Assembly: GCA_025934355.1 (NCBI GenBank)
Contig: JAICYF010000005.1
Span: forward strand, 1 to 41,020
Reading direction: 5' to 3'
DNA length: 41,020 nt
DNA from: Acidothermaceae bacterium
GTDB taxonomy: Bacteria > Actinomycetota > Actinomycetes > Acidothermales > Acidothermaceae
The notes beneath the pieces were generated by a model. It did no database searches and was not told where the DNA came from. It saw only the letters and a list, made by a program, of their open reading frames with translations. The translations under genes were made by a program, and so were the position numbers. Positions within the stretch are counted from its first letter, which is position 1, and every line of letters begins with the position of its first letter. Below are positions 1 through 7,764 of this stretch, in pieces.

Positions 1-1
1 C

Positions 2-157
2 GCGACGTCGGGGGGCGGTCGGGCCGCGATCGTGTTCGATCCGGCGACGCTGCTGCCGTTGGAGTCCGAGGCCGTCGCCGCGGGCGGGGCGGTGACCGCC
101 CGTCAGACGGTGACTAGCATCACCACGACGAACAACGCCCCCGCCACCATTTCGTGA
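2..157 (+). CDS. C-terminal end of a protein cut by the window edge, function uncertain
   Basis: An open frame enters from the left edge and ends at a TGA at 155-157, giving about 51 residues. The readable part contains AAIVFDPATLLPLESE followed by a Thr/Ala-rich end. The phrase FDPAT-x-LL recalls the C-terminal part of actinobacterial CU044_5270-type proteins, which often sit beside ECF sigma factors, but that is only a resemblance. The start and most of the gene lie outside the window. It converges on the citrate synthase gene. The reading could also be chance, since high-GC DNA has long open frames. Confidence 0.45.
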   Translation, partial: ATSGGGRAAIVFDPATLLPLESEAVAAGGAVTARQTVTSITTTNNAPATIS

Positions 158-158
158 A

Positions 159-171
159 CGGCACTGTGCCG
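159..171. terminator. Short hairpin between convergent genes
   Basis: CGGCA-CTG-TGCCG forms a 5-bp stem with a 3-base loop immediately after the left-edge stop codon and 24 bases from the citrate synthase stop. It has no T-run, so it is at best a weak terminator for convergent transcription. Confidence 0.25.
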
Positions 172-194
172 CGGCGCCGGCTGACGCGCTGCGG

Positions 195-1496
195 TTATTG
201 CGGCTGATACGTACGCTCCGTCGGCCCGACGTACAACTGCCGCGGACGACCGATCTTGTTTTGCTTGTCGGTCACGCACTCGCGCCAGTGTGCGATCCAC
301 CCAGGCAATCTTCCAACCGCGAACAGCACGGTGAACATGTTTGCCGGGAAACCGATCGCGCGATAGAGCAAGCCGGTGTAGAAGTCGACGTTCGGATACA
401 ACTTGCGGGATATGAAGTACTCGTCGGAAAGCGCCACGGACTCTAGTTCGATCGCGATATCAAGTAGGTCATCCTTCTTCCCGAGCTGCAGCAGGACTTG
501 ATCCAAAAGCTTCTTGATAATGGCCGCGCGAGGATCGTAGCTCTTGTATACGCGGTGGCCAAAGCCCATGAGCCGGGTACCACTTTGGCGATCCTTCACG
601 CTGCCTACAAAGCGCGCGACGTCCCCGCCGCCGCTTTTGATGTCTTCGAGCATCTCGACGACGGCCTGGTTCGCGCCGCCATGGAGAGGTCCGGAGAGTG
701 CAGAGATGCCGGCGACCACTGAACTCAACAGACTTGCTCGAGCGGAGCCGGCAAGTCGCACCGTTGAAGTGCTGCAATTTTGCTCGTGGTCGGCATGCAG
801 AATGAAGGCGACGTCTAACGCGCGCTCTATGACTGGGTCGCTCTCGTAACCATCGCCAGGTGAGCCGAACAGGTTGCCTAGGAAATCGCCCGCGTAGCTG
901 GACGTCGACGGAGTGGATCGTGGTAAGGAACCGCCGCTCGATGCCTTGTAGGTGAGCGCCGCGAGAATAGAAAACGCGCCGATTAGTCTGGCCGTGGCCA
1001 ACTCGGCGGCAGAGTCGTCGAACGCATCGAAGGCGTCCGACGAAACACCAGACAGCGCAGAGACGCCAGCAGACAGCATCGCCATTGGGTGCGTGTTTGA
1101 CGGCATCGCGGAGAACACCGGTTGAAGTGTGCGCGCTAGTTCGGTGCCTTCAGCCATTCCGGCGTTCAGGCTGGCGAGCTGATCTTGTGTGGGCAGTTCC
1201 CCAGTTGTGAGGAGATGCACCACGTCGCAGAACGTCGCGTGTTCCGCTAGCTGGTTGACCGGGTAGCCGCGATACCGAACGATCCCGGCGTCGCCGTCGA
1301 TGTACGTGATGTTCGACGCACAGGACGCCGTGTTGGCGAAACCGATGTCGAGTGTCACCAGGCCGGACTCCGCGAGCAGGGTGCCGATGTTGAATGCGCT
1401 CGCGCCTTCCGTGCCGGATATCACTTCGAAGTCAACCGAGTCGCCATTCGCCCTCTTTAGGCGTACTCGGTCGGCACCGTCAACACCATCCTGCAT
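195..1496 (-). CDS. gltA: Citrate synthase (type II, hexameric-type)
   Basis: This enzyme condenses oxaloacetate with acetyl-CoA to citrate in the cytoplasm. Seen in the sequence: HADHEQN (residues 234-240), GPLHGGAN with the first catalytic His (about 272), GFGHRVYK with the second (about 314), and the VDFYTG segment with the catalytic Asp. I place the start at the ATG at 1496 because GGGAG lies nine bases upstream and the resulting 433 residues match the usual family length. An in-frame ATG at 1580 would add 28 residues without a good ribosome site. The gene stands alone on the minus strand, next to an IclR regulator and a catabolic cluster producing acetyl-CoA and probably oxaloacetate or pyruvate. 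It may therefore be a second, pathway-dedicated citrate or methylcitrate synthase. Sequence alone cannot separate these two. Confidence 0.93.
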   Translation of the reverse strand: MQDGVDGADRVRLKRANGDSVDFEVISGTEGASAFNIGTLLAESGLVTLDIGFANTASCASNITYIDGDAGIVRYRGYPVNQLAEHATFCDVVHLLTTGELPTQDQLASLNAGMAEGTELARTLQPVFSAMPSNTHPMAMLSAGVSALSGVSSDAFDAFDDSAAELATARLIGAFSILAALTYKASSGGSLPRSTPSTSSYAGDFLGNLFGSPGDGYESDPVIERALDVAFILHADHEQNCSTSTVRLAGSARASLLSSVVAGISALSGPLHGGANQAVVEMLEDIKSGGGDVARFVGSVKDRQSGTRLMGFGHRVYKSYDPRAAIIKKLLDQVLLQLGKKDDLLDIAIELESVALSDEYFISRKLYPNVDFYTGLLYRAIGFPANMFTVLFAVGRLPGWIAHWRECVTDKQNKIGRPRQLYVGPTERTYQPQ

Positions 1497-1860
1497 TGAG
1501 ACACACTCCCTAGCTGCTTGCTCCGCTACCGCGAGCGCGGAGCGCACGCGAGCGTTGCCATCACCCGTCGACGACATCATTGCCTAGCTGGTCAAGCATG
1601 ACCTTCCGCCCGCCGACCCCCGGGGGGTGCTTGAACGCAAGTTTGCTACCGAGTGTGGCCCAGGGAGGCACGCCGGTCATCGTCGTCGTCTCGCATTGTG
1701 AGCGTTGGCGTGATCGAGGACGGTTCAAGCTGGCGGCGCATCCAGCCGCTGCGCCGTTGAGCGCGGAATGAAAGGCAGCGTGCTGATCACCCGGCGTTCC
1801 CCCGCCGATCACCCGGCTCAGTGCTCGGCCGTGCTTGGACTCGTGTCCGGCGCGTCGAAT
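1497..1860. other. Non-coding stretch upstream of citrate synthase
   Basis: About 360 bases separate the citrate synthase start from the IclR stop, both on the minus strand. I see no protein-like reading. Small open frames here lack ribosome sites and recognisable composition. The stretch probably holds the citrate synthase promoter and leader. Its only clear structure is the 11-bp direct repeat at 1785-1817. Confidence 0.5.
1785..1817. repeat. Two direct copies of GATCACCCGGC, 22-bp period
   Basis: GATCACCCGGC occurs at 1785-1795 and again at 1807-1817, a centre-to-centre spacing of 22 bp, close to two helical turns. It lies in the non-coding stretch upstream of citrate synthase and just past the IclR stop. 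The helical phasing suits a cooperative DNA-binding protein, but no regulator is known for it. Confidence 0.5.
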
Positions 1861-2694
1861 CTAAATCGCGACCTCGTCGGGCCCTGCAGGCTCGGCGAGC
1901 GCGGCGCCGTAACCCGTCTCGACGTCGTACCCGCCGAAGATGCTCGACGGGAGCATTTTCAAGTTCTTCTCCACGCTTAACGCAGCCTGCTGTAGCGGCC
2001 GGCGCAGCGTGTCGAGCCGTCCAAGATAATTCTCAGCCGGCGCGGGAATCGAGATCGCGGCGACGACCCGGCCGGTCTGGTCGCGGATAGCCGTGGCCAG
2101 GCAGGCGACTCCTAGCTGGCGCTCTTCCAGGTCATAGGCAAAACCTGTGCGGCGCACCTCCTCCAGCTGTGTGCGCAGCAACGCAGGGGAGTTGCGCGTG
2201 TGCGGCGTGAACCGACGCAGAGGGGCGCTGAGAACCCGGTCTACGACGGGACCCGGGGCGCCAGCCAGGAGTACCTTCCCCAACGCAGTCGCGTACAGCG
2301 GGTTGCGGGCACCGGGTCGCGTGTTCACGCGGCCGGCGACGTGGCTCGTCTTGAGCAGGTAGACCAAGTGAGACCCTTCGCGCACCGCCAGGTGAGCCTG
2401 GAGTCGGACGTCCTCGGCGAGGCGCTCTAGCGCTATCTGGGCTCGATCGTGCAGCGCTCGCATCAAGGGCGCCTGGGTGCCGACCTCGAACATCCAGATT
2501 GCGAGGCGATAGCGCCCGCTCGCGGTGCGCTCGAGTGCCCCTGCCGCGGTCAGACTCACCAGCAGCCGATGCGCGCTTGCGCGCGTCATGCCAAGCAGTT
2601 CGGCGCACTGGCTTACGCCGAGCTGCGGATGCTGCCGGAAGAGTTCCAGGACGGTGAACGCCTTGAGAACAGTGGTTGACGGCTCTGTTGGCAT
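1861..2694 (-). CDS. IclR-family transcriptional regulator
   Basis: A 277-residue protein with the IclR layout. An N-terminal winged helix-turn-helix (about residues 10-70, including LGVSQCAELLGMTRASAHRL) is followed by an effector-binding domain (about 85-250). The latter carries the family-typical YATALGKVLLA segment and the late GVACLATAIRD and AISIPAP segments. The ATG at 2694 is chosen because GGGAGGTGG lies just upstream; in-frame codons further up have no such site. IclR proteins usually bind a small aromatic or organic-acid metabolite and control an adjacent catabolic operon. Here the gene is divergent from the RraA/CoA-transferase genes, so it probably controls the cluster and itself. 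Repeated CGTCTC half-sites in the shared promoter region are candidate targets. Confidence 0.9.
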   Translation of the reverse strand: MPTEPSTTVLKAFTVLELFRQHPQLGVSQCAELLGMTRASAHRLLVSLTAAGALERTASGRYRLAIWMFEVGTQAPLMRALHDRAQIALERLAEDVRLQAHLAVREGSHLVYLLKTSHVAGRVNTRPGARNPLYATALGKVLLAGAPGPVVDRVLSAPLRRFTPHTRNSPALLRTQLEEVRRTGFAYDLEERQLGVACLATAIRDQTGRVVAAISIPAPAENYLGRLDTLRRPLQQAALSVEKNLKMLPSSIFGGYDVETGYGAALAEPAGPDEVAI

Positions 2695-2823
2695 GCGCTC
2701 CACCTCCCTATTCGTCGCCAGCCGCAGCGCCGCCGCTGCGGCCCGTCGGCGGTGACCGCCGATGGGCGGATGCATCGGATACTCGCACGCATCCTGACCG
2801 CGTGGGCCAACCGCGAGTAACAA

Positions 2824-2922
2824 ATGCGTCTCGCTACTCAAGACGTCACCGTAGACATGCGTCTCTCATGGAGGGTAGCTCTGAGTGTCACGCGGCGCCG
2901 CCAGGCTCTGGCGCGACGTCTC
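2824..2922. promoter_or_regulatory. Divergent promoter/operator region with repeated CGTCTC half-sites
   Basis: Between the iclR-type gene and the RraA-like gene, ATGCGTCTC occurs at 2824-2832 and 2857-2865 (33 bp apart, three helical turns). CGTCTC occurs again at 2917-2922 within GCGACGTCTC. A possible -35-like TAGACA (2852-2857) precedes the second copy, but no convincing -10 was found. Related GAGAC/GTCTC palindromes occur upstream of the ABC importer (14015) and between the MFS and aldo/keto reductase genes (21251). I infer an operator region, plausibly for the IclR protein. Confidence 0.4.
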
Positions 2923-2945
2923 CGCCGTCGGCGATAGAGGGAGCC

Positions 2946-3659
2946 ATGTACAGGAGCGTCAACAGGGTGGGGCGTCAGGTTCCTGAGGCGGTGGAGCACC
3001 GACTCGGTCGAATCGACACCGCAACTCTTTCCGATGCGATGGGTCGACACGGCGCGATGTCGCACCGCATCCGGCCGCTTGATCTTGGTATGAAGATCGT
3101 CGGCTCAGCGCTTACGGTGCAGTGCCCGCGCAACGACAACCTCATGGTCCACAAGGCGCTTCAGCTCGCCCGCCCGGGCGATGTCCTGGTTGTCGACACC
3201 GGCGGCACATACGACGCCACGGTTCTCGGTAGGAACATGGCGCTGTTTGCGAACCGGGTCGGCGTAGTGGGCGCCGTAATAGACGGGAGCGTCCGCGACC
3301 GCTCCGGGATCATCAGCATCCCTTTTCCAGTCTTCTGCGTCGGGCTCGTGCCCAGGTCTGCCGTCAAGCATGCGATGGGGTCGGTCGACGTCCCGATCGT
3401 GTGCGGTGGTGTCGTCGTGCAGCCTGGCGACATCGTCGTCGGTGACGAGGACGGCGTTGTCGTCGTACCGCACCAGATCGCCGAAGAAGTTGCCGAAGCC
3501 GCCGAAAAACGTTTGGAGATGGAAAATCAGCAGGCCCTGGACGTGGTTGACAATGATCTCCCACTCGAAATCCTCTATGGCGACACTTGGGTCGACGAAC
3601 GGCTCGAACCCAACCTGCACGAGCCCTTTCAGGTCCCCGGTCACATCAACCCGCGCTAA
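2946..3659 (+). CDS. RraA-like 4-hydroxy-4-methyl-2-oxoglutarate aldolase / oxaloacetate decarboxylase family protein
   Basis: This 237-residue protein is of the RraA/HMG-aldolase fold. It shows the GDVLVVDTGG segment and the metal/substrate-site phrase GAVIDGSVRDRSGI, in which R117 and D118 match the family's conserved Arg-Asp pair. Characterised members with intact motifs are divalent-metal class II aldolases that release pyruvate from 4-hydroxy-4-methyl-2-oxoglutarate or 4-carboxy-4-hydroxy-2-oxoadipate, and they also decarboxylate oxaloacetate. Others (RraA itself) only bind RNase E. The catabolic neighbours favour the enzyme. The ATG at 2946 follows a purine-rich AGAGGGAG; translation from further upstream would give a non-family, Pro/Arg-rich leader. 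The CoA-transferase gene starts 12 bases after its stop, so the two are co-transcribed. Confidence 0.82.
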   Translation: MYRSVNRVGRQVPEAVEHRLGRIDTATLSDAMGRHGAMSHRIRPLDLGMKIVGSALTVQCPRNDNLMVHKALQLARPGDVLVVDTGGTYDATVLGRNMALFANRVGVVGAVIDGSVRDRSGIISIPFPVFCVGLVPRSAVKHAMGSVDVPIVCGGVVVQPGDIVVGDEDGVVVVPHQIAEEVAEAAEKRLEMENQQALDVVDNDLPLEILYGDTWVDERLEPNLHEPFQVPGHINPR

Positions 3660-3671
3660 GCGGGGCTCCAC

Positions 3672-5087
3672 ATGGACAAGGTTTACTCGTCTGCTGCGGA
3701 GGCAGTGGCTGACATCCCTGACGGTGCGAGCATCGCGGTCTCTGGATTCGGCATCGGCCACCGCTTTCCGACGTCGCTCATCGTCGCTCTTCGAGACCAG
3801 GGCACCCGACGACTGTGCGTAATTTGCAACTCGCTCGGCGCACCCGGTCAACTGCGTGCACAGATCCTTGCCGAGAACGGTCAGATTTCCCGATTGATTA
3901 CCGCGTTCTCCGCCCGGCCGGGGATGCGCTCGGAGACCGAGGGTCAGATCGCCCGAGGGGAAGTTGAGCTCGAGCTGGTCTCGCAGGGCGTGCTCGTTGA
4001 GAGATTGCGTGCGGGGGCCTCGGGCGTCCCCGCGTATTACTCGCCGACAGGCGCCGACACTGTCTTGGGAGTGGGCAAGGAAATTCGCGACTTCGACGGA
4101 CGGTCTTACGTGCTCGAGTCTGCGTTGCGGCCTGACTTTGCTTTTCTGCGCGCACACCGTGCGGACCGCTACGGCAACCTGGAGTTCCGCGGCGGCAGCC
4201 AGAACTTCAATCCGGTCTTCGGCAAGGCGGCTAAGGTGGCCATCGCGGAGGCGGATGAGATCGTCGAGGTCGGCGACATTCCGCCCGACAGGGTGGGACT
4301 TGCGGGCGCGTTCGTCGCACGCGTCGTGCCAAGCACCGTCAAGGTTGATGTGGCCACCGCCGCCGTGCGCCCTGGCCGGGGGGCCGACACTTTCCGGAGC
4401 TACTTCGACAAGGCGGCCCTTAGCCGCTCAGCTATCGCACAACGTGCTACGCGTCTGTTGCCGGACGGCAGTGTCGTGAACCTTGGCGTTGGAATACCGA
4501 CGCTCGTCTCGAACTGTATTGACGACCGCGACATCATGTTGCACGCAGAGAACGGCATCCTCGGTTACGGTCCGCTCATCGATGGAGATGCCTTCGATCC
4601 CGACATCTACAACGCGGGCGGCGGCTTCGTCTCGCTGCGCCCAGGCGCGTCATTCTTTGACAGCACAACGTCGTTCGACCTTGCGCACGCCGGTGCACTA
4701 GACGCGGTGATTCTTGGTGGTTATCAGGTCGATGAAACCGCGAGCCTTGCCAATTGGAGCACACCAGACATGGTCGGCGGCGGAATCGGGGGAGCTATGG
4801 ACCTTGCTTCGAGCGGGAGCATGCTCGTCGTCCTGATGGAACATCTCGACAGCAAGGGACGGCCCAAACTCGTTCGCGAATGCACCTACCCGTTGACCGC
4901 CCGCGCGTGCGTCGACGTCGTCATCACCGACCTCGCGTTGTTCAGACGGCGCGGCGACCGCTTCGTCATCGAGGAAGTCGCTCCGGGCTTCACCGTTGAC
5001 GAAGTGCTATCGCTAACCGAGATGGGTGTCGACGTCTCGCCCGACGTGAAGACGCTCTCGGGCGAGCCCTCAGCGAGCATTGCGTGA
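3672..5087 (+). CDS. Family I CoA-transferase with fused alpha and beta halves
   Basis: A 471-residue protein that moves CoA between carboxylic acids. The alpha half (about 1-235) carries the glycine-rich AVSGFGIGHRFP segment and GNLEFRGGSQNFNP. The beta half (about 245-471) carries NLGVGIPTLVSNCI and the catalytic glutamate E293 in HAENGILGYGP, the expected position for 3-oxoacid CoA-transferases. The length suits a fused enzyme of the SCOT or acetate/glutaconate CoA-transferase group; many bacteria keep the halves as separate genes. The substrate cannot be read from the sequence. Lying directly behind the RraA-like gene, it probably activates or exchanges CoA on an organic acid in this pathway. 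Its start at 3672 follows CGGGGCTCC and is otherwise unremarkable. Confidence 0.88.
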   Translation: MDKVYSSAAEAVADIPDGASIAVSGFGIGHRFPTSLIVALRDQGTRRLCVICNSLGAPGQLRAQILAENGQISRLITAFSARPGMRSETEGQIARGEVELELVSQGVLVERLRAGASGVPAYYSPTGADTVLGVGKEIRDFDGRSYVLESALRPDFAFLRAHRADRYGNLEFRGGSQNFNPVFGKAAKVAIAEADEIVEVGDIPPDRVGLAGAFVARVVPSTVKVDVATAAVRPGRGADTFRSYFDKAALSRSAIAQRATRLLPDGSVVNLGVGIPTLVSNCIDDRDIMLHAENGILGYGPLIDGDAFDPDIYNAGGGFVSLRPGASFFDSTTSFDLAHAGALDAVILGGYQVDETASLANWSTPDMVGGGIGGAMDLASSGSMLVVLMEHLDSKGRPKLVRECTYPLTARACVDVVITDLALFRRRGDRFVIEEVAPGFTVDEVLSLTEMGVDVSPDVKTLSGEPSASIA

Positions 5088-5098
5088 CCTGACCGTGT

Positions 5099-5120
5099 GA
5101 CCTGGAGCCGGTAGCAGGTC
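5099..5120 (+). terminator. Weak hairpin after the CoA-transferase gene
   Basis: GACCTG (5099-5104) and CAGGTC (5115-5120) can pair with a 10-base loop, 12 bases past the stop. There is no T-run. With the 172-base gap before the next gene it may mark a transcript end. The half-site GAGACAG at 5155-5161 in the same gap recurs in the palindrome at 21251. Confidence 0.25.
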
Positions 5121-5259
5121 GCCGCTCAGCTTTTCGTGATGACGTTCGACATCCGAGACAGAACGCTGGGACTCGTCGCGACCGCCGCCAGATACTGCCG
5201 CTTGACCGGTCGAGAACATGACCGGCTTGATGACTTATCCCGCCCAAGGTTGGTGAAGC

Positions 5260-6162
5260 ATGACAAGGCGCCGCGTCGCGATCGTGGGCTCGGGCAATAT
5301 TGGCACCGATCTCATGGTCAAGGCGTTGCGCTCCGAGCATCTCGAAGTTGCCGCAGTCGTCGGCATCGACCCGAACTCGGATGGTCTGTCGCGCGCGAGA
5401 GCAGCCGGCGTCGACGCATCCGCCGAGGGCGTCGACTGGTTATTGACGCAGGACCCGCTTCCGGACCTCGTGTTTGAAGCGACGTCAGCGAAAGCGCATG
5501 CGGCGAACGCACCGAAATATGCGGAGGCGGGAGTCCAAGCGATCGACCTGACACCGGCCGCCGTCGGGCCATTCGTCGTCCCGTCGGTCAACCTAGTCGA
5601 GCATCTAGACACCCCGAACCTCAACATGATCACGTGCGGCGGACAGGCGACCATTCCGATCGTCGCTGCGGTGAGTGCGGTGGTTGAGGTGCCCTACGCA
5701 GAGATCGTCGCCTCAATCGCGTCTCGGTCCGCTGGACCAGGAACGCGCGCAAATATCGATGAATTCACGATCACGACCGCGCGCGGCGTCGAAGAGATCG
5801 GCGGTGCGGCGCGTGGGAAGGCGATCATCGTTCTCAATCCGATGGAACCTCCGATGATCATGCGGGACACGGTCTTTTGCGCCCTGCCTGAAGAAGCCGA
5901 TCACGAGAAGATCGCGCGGTCGATCGAGGCGATGGTCGCCCACGTTAGGGACTACGTACCGGGATACCGTCTCATTGCCGAGCCTCAGTTCGATGATCCG
6001 CGACCTGAGTGGGACGGCTGGGGGCGCGTCACCGTTCTCCTCGAAATCGAAGGAAACGGCGACTATCTGCCTTCATACGCCGGCAACCTCGACATCATGA
6101 CGGCCGCCGCGATTCGCGTTGGTGAGCAGCTCGCACGAACCGAAGGGCGTCACGGCCGATGA
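5260..6162 (+). CDS. mhpF: Acetaldehyde dehydrogenase (acylating)
   Basis: This enzyme oxidises acetaldehyde (or another short aldehyde) with NAD+ and CoA to the acyl-CoA. At 300 residues it has family length. An N-terminal Rossmann segment [15 protein letters not shown] binds NAD, and the catalytic cysteine is C126 in [11 protein letters not shown], where the family places it. The dimerisation/aldolase-contact half follows, including [16 protein letters not shown]. It overlaps the following aldolase gene by four bases (ATGA), as in known mhpFE/dmpFG pairs, whose products form a complex that channels the aldehyde. No 2-oxopent-4-enoate hydratase or ring-cleavage gene lies nearby, so the upstream chemistry is not the standard meta-cleavage route. 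Confidence 0.93.
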   Translation: MTRRRVAIVGSGNIGTDLMVKALRSEHLEVAAVVGIDPNSDGLSRARAAGVDASAEGVDWLLTQDPLPDLVFEATSAKAHAANAPKYAEAGVQAIDLTPAAVGPFVVPSVNLVEHLDTPNLNMITCGGQATIPIVAAVSAVVEVPYAEIVASIASRSAGPGTRANIDEFTITTARGVEEIGGAARGKAIIVLNPMEPPMIMRDTVFCALPEEADHEKIARSIEAMVAHVRDYVPGYRLIAEPQFDDPRPEWDGWGRVTVLLEIEGNGDYLPSYAGNLDIMTAAAIRVGEQLARTEGRHGR

Positions 6163-7196
6163 GCGAGATCGATCTCCGAATCACCGACTCCACCCTGCGA
6201 GACGGCAGTCACGCTATGGGTCACCAATTCCACGTGGACGACGTGCGGGCCACCGTTCGTGCCCTCGACCGCGCCGGAGTTCCGGTCATCGAAGTGGCTC
6301 ACGGCGACGGTCTCGGGGGCTCGTCGTTCAACTATGGGTTCTCCGCGACCGACGAGATGGCCCTTGTCGATGTCGCCGTCGAGGAAGCGCGTACGGCGAA
6401 GATCGCTGTGCTCCTCTTGCCTGGGGTTGGCACCACAAATCATCTTCGTGCCGCTGCCGACCGCGGTGTACGTGTCGTCCGCGTCGCGACGCACTGCACC
6501 GAAGCAGACATCGCGACCGAACACTTCGAGATTGCCCGCGAGTTAGGTCTTGAGACCGTGGGCTTCCTCATGCTGTCGCACATGCTCGATCCGGCCGCCC
6601 TCGCGGTGCAGGCGCGAATCATGGTCGACGCAGGTGCCGAATGCGTGTATGTCGTCGACTCTGCCGGGGCTCTCGTTCTTGATGACGCTGGCGATCGCGT
6701 CGCAGCGATCGTGAGCGCGGTCGGCGACGCCGCCCAGGTCGGCTATCACGGCCACAACAACCTCGCACTCGGGGTTGCCAACTCGGTGCTGGCCTATCGC
6801 GCGGGCGCGCGGCAAATCGATGGGGCGACGTGCGCACTCGGCGCAGGAGCAGGGAACTCCCCGACCGAGGTTCTCGCGGCGGTCTTCGCGCGGCTTGGCA
6901 TCGCCACCGGAATCGATCTCGCGGCGATTCTCGACGCGGCCCATGATGTTGTGCGTCCCTACATGAAGCGCGAACCGACCATGGACCGAAACTCGGTCAT
7001 CATGGGGTATGCCGGTGTCTACTCGAGCTTTCTGCTCCACGCGGAGCGCGCTGGCCGACGGTATGGGGTGCCGCCGCACAAGATATTGGAAGAGGTGGGG
7101 CGGCGTCGCTATGTCGGCGGTCAAGAGGACATGCTCATCGACATCGCGATCGGTATGGCTAGCGACACTGCCCGCGTGGCGGAGAGGGAACGCTGA
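6159..7196 (+). CDS. mhpE: 4-Hydroxy-2-oxovalerate aldolase
   Basis: A class II aldolase that cleaves 4-hydroxy-2-oxoacids into pyruvate and an aldehyde, which is passed to the acylating dehydrogenase encoded just upstream. The 345-residue protein is a DRE-TIM barrel with [15 protein letters not shown] (R14, D15, H18), metal ligands H197 and H199 in YHGHNN, and [12 protein letters not shown]. The C-terminal [16 protein letters not shown] region contacts the dehydrogenase in solved homologues. Its start overlaps the dehydrogenase stop, and its own stop is two bases before the next GTG, so translation is probably coupled. It may accept a longer 4-hydroxy-2-oxoacid than the classical substrate; the sequence does not decide this. 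Confidence 0.93.
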   Translation: MSEIDLRITDSTLRDGSHAMGHQFHVDDVRATVRALDRAGVPVIEVAHGDGLGGSSFNYGFSATDEMALVDVAVEEARTAKIAVLLLPGVGTTNHLRAAADRGVRVVRVATHCTEADIATEHFEIARELGLETVGFLMLSHMLDPAALAVQARIMVDAGAECVYVVDSAGALVLDDAGDRVAAIVSAVGDAAQVGYHGHNNLALGVANSVLAYRAGARQIDGATCALGAGAGNSPTEVLAAVFARLGIATGIDLAAILDAAHDVVRPYMKREPTMDRNSVIMGYAGVYSSFLLHAERAGRRYGVPPHKILEEVGRRRYVGGQEDMLIDIAIGMASDTARVAERER

Positions 7197-7198
7197 CC

Positions 7199-7744
7199 GT
7201 GGAGCTTTCACTCGAAGAAATCGGCGAGCTGCTTGCGTACATCGATCGTCTCGACGCTGCTGAGGTCGAGATAACGCTCGGGGATCTGCACCTGCTTGTC
7301 CGTCGCGCAGGTGCTGTGGCCTCGCCAGCCGGCGACGCGACCGTTAAGGACACCGGCCGTGCGCAGGAGATCGTGCCTGCAGACTCCGCTCGAGACTCCA
7401 TTGCGCAGCCGGCCGCGGCATCGGAACCGGCGGTGAGCGCCCCCGCGCCGACGGTCGCCGCCGCGGCGCTCGACGAATGGCTGCAAGCCGAGAAGGCCGG
7501 TGAGGCGCAGATCATCCGCTCCCCTATGGTCGGCACCTTCTACCGTGCGAAAGACCCGGGCGCGCCCCCCTTTGTCGAGATTGGCTCCGAGGTCACGCCG
7601 GATGACGTCGTGTGCCTAGTCGAGGTCATGAAGCTGTTCCATTCCGTTGCCGCCAGAACCGCAGGTGTGGTGCGCGCTGTCTTCGTCGCCGACAACGAGG
7701 TTGTCGAACACATGCAGCCGCTCATGGCTGTGACGCAGGCGTAA
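7199..7744 (+). CDS. Biotin carboxyl carrier protein (AccB type)
   Basis: A 181-residue protein that carries carboxylated biotin between the biotin carboxylase and a carboxyltransferase. The N-terminal 38 residues (LSLEEIGELLAYIDRLDAAE, then EITLGDLHLLVRR) resemble the AccB N-terminal segment. A long Ala/Pro linker (about 45-95) follows, then a biotinyl domain beginning SPMVGTFYR. The biotinylated lysine is K145 in VEVMKLFHS. Two bases separate its GTG start from the preceding aldolase stop. Free-standing carriers of this kind usually serve acetyl-CoA carboxylase. Here the only carboxyltransferases nearby are of the pyruvate/oxaloacetate type, so it probably works with those. Confidence 0.9.
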   Translation: MELSLEEIGELLAYIDRLDAAEVEITLGDLHLLVRRAGAVASPAGDATVKDTGRAQEIVPADSARDSIAQPAAASEPAVSAPAPTVAAAALDEWLQAEKAGEAQIIRSPMVGTFYRAKDPGAPPFVEIGSEVTPDDVVCLVEVMKLFHSVAARTAGVVRAVFVADNEVVEHMQPLMAVTQA

Positions 7745-7764
7745 GGCGAGGGTCGGAGCGCCGA

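Noticed and set aside
103-300. 65-codon minus-strand open frame overlapping the citrate synthase end
   Set aside because: Arg/Ala-rich composition, no ribosome site, overlaps a clear gene in another frame.
1561-1812. 83-codon minus-strand open frame upstream of citrate synthase
   Set aside because: No recognisable family or ribosome site; lies in DNA that reads as leader/promoter.
3105-4157. 350-codon minus-strand open frame across the RraA-like and CoA-transferase genes
   Set aside because: Antisense shadow of two well-matched genes; high-GC third positions open the opposite frame.
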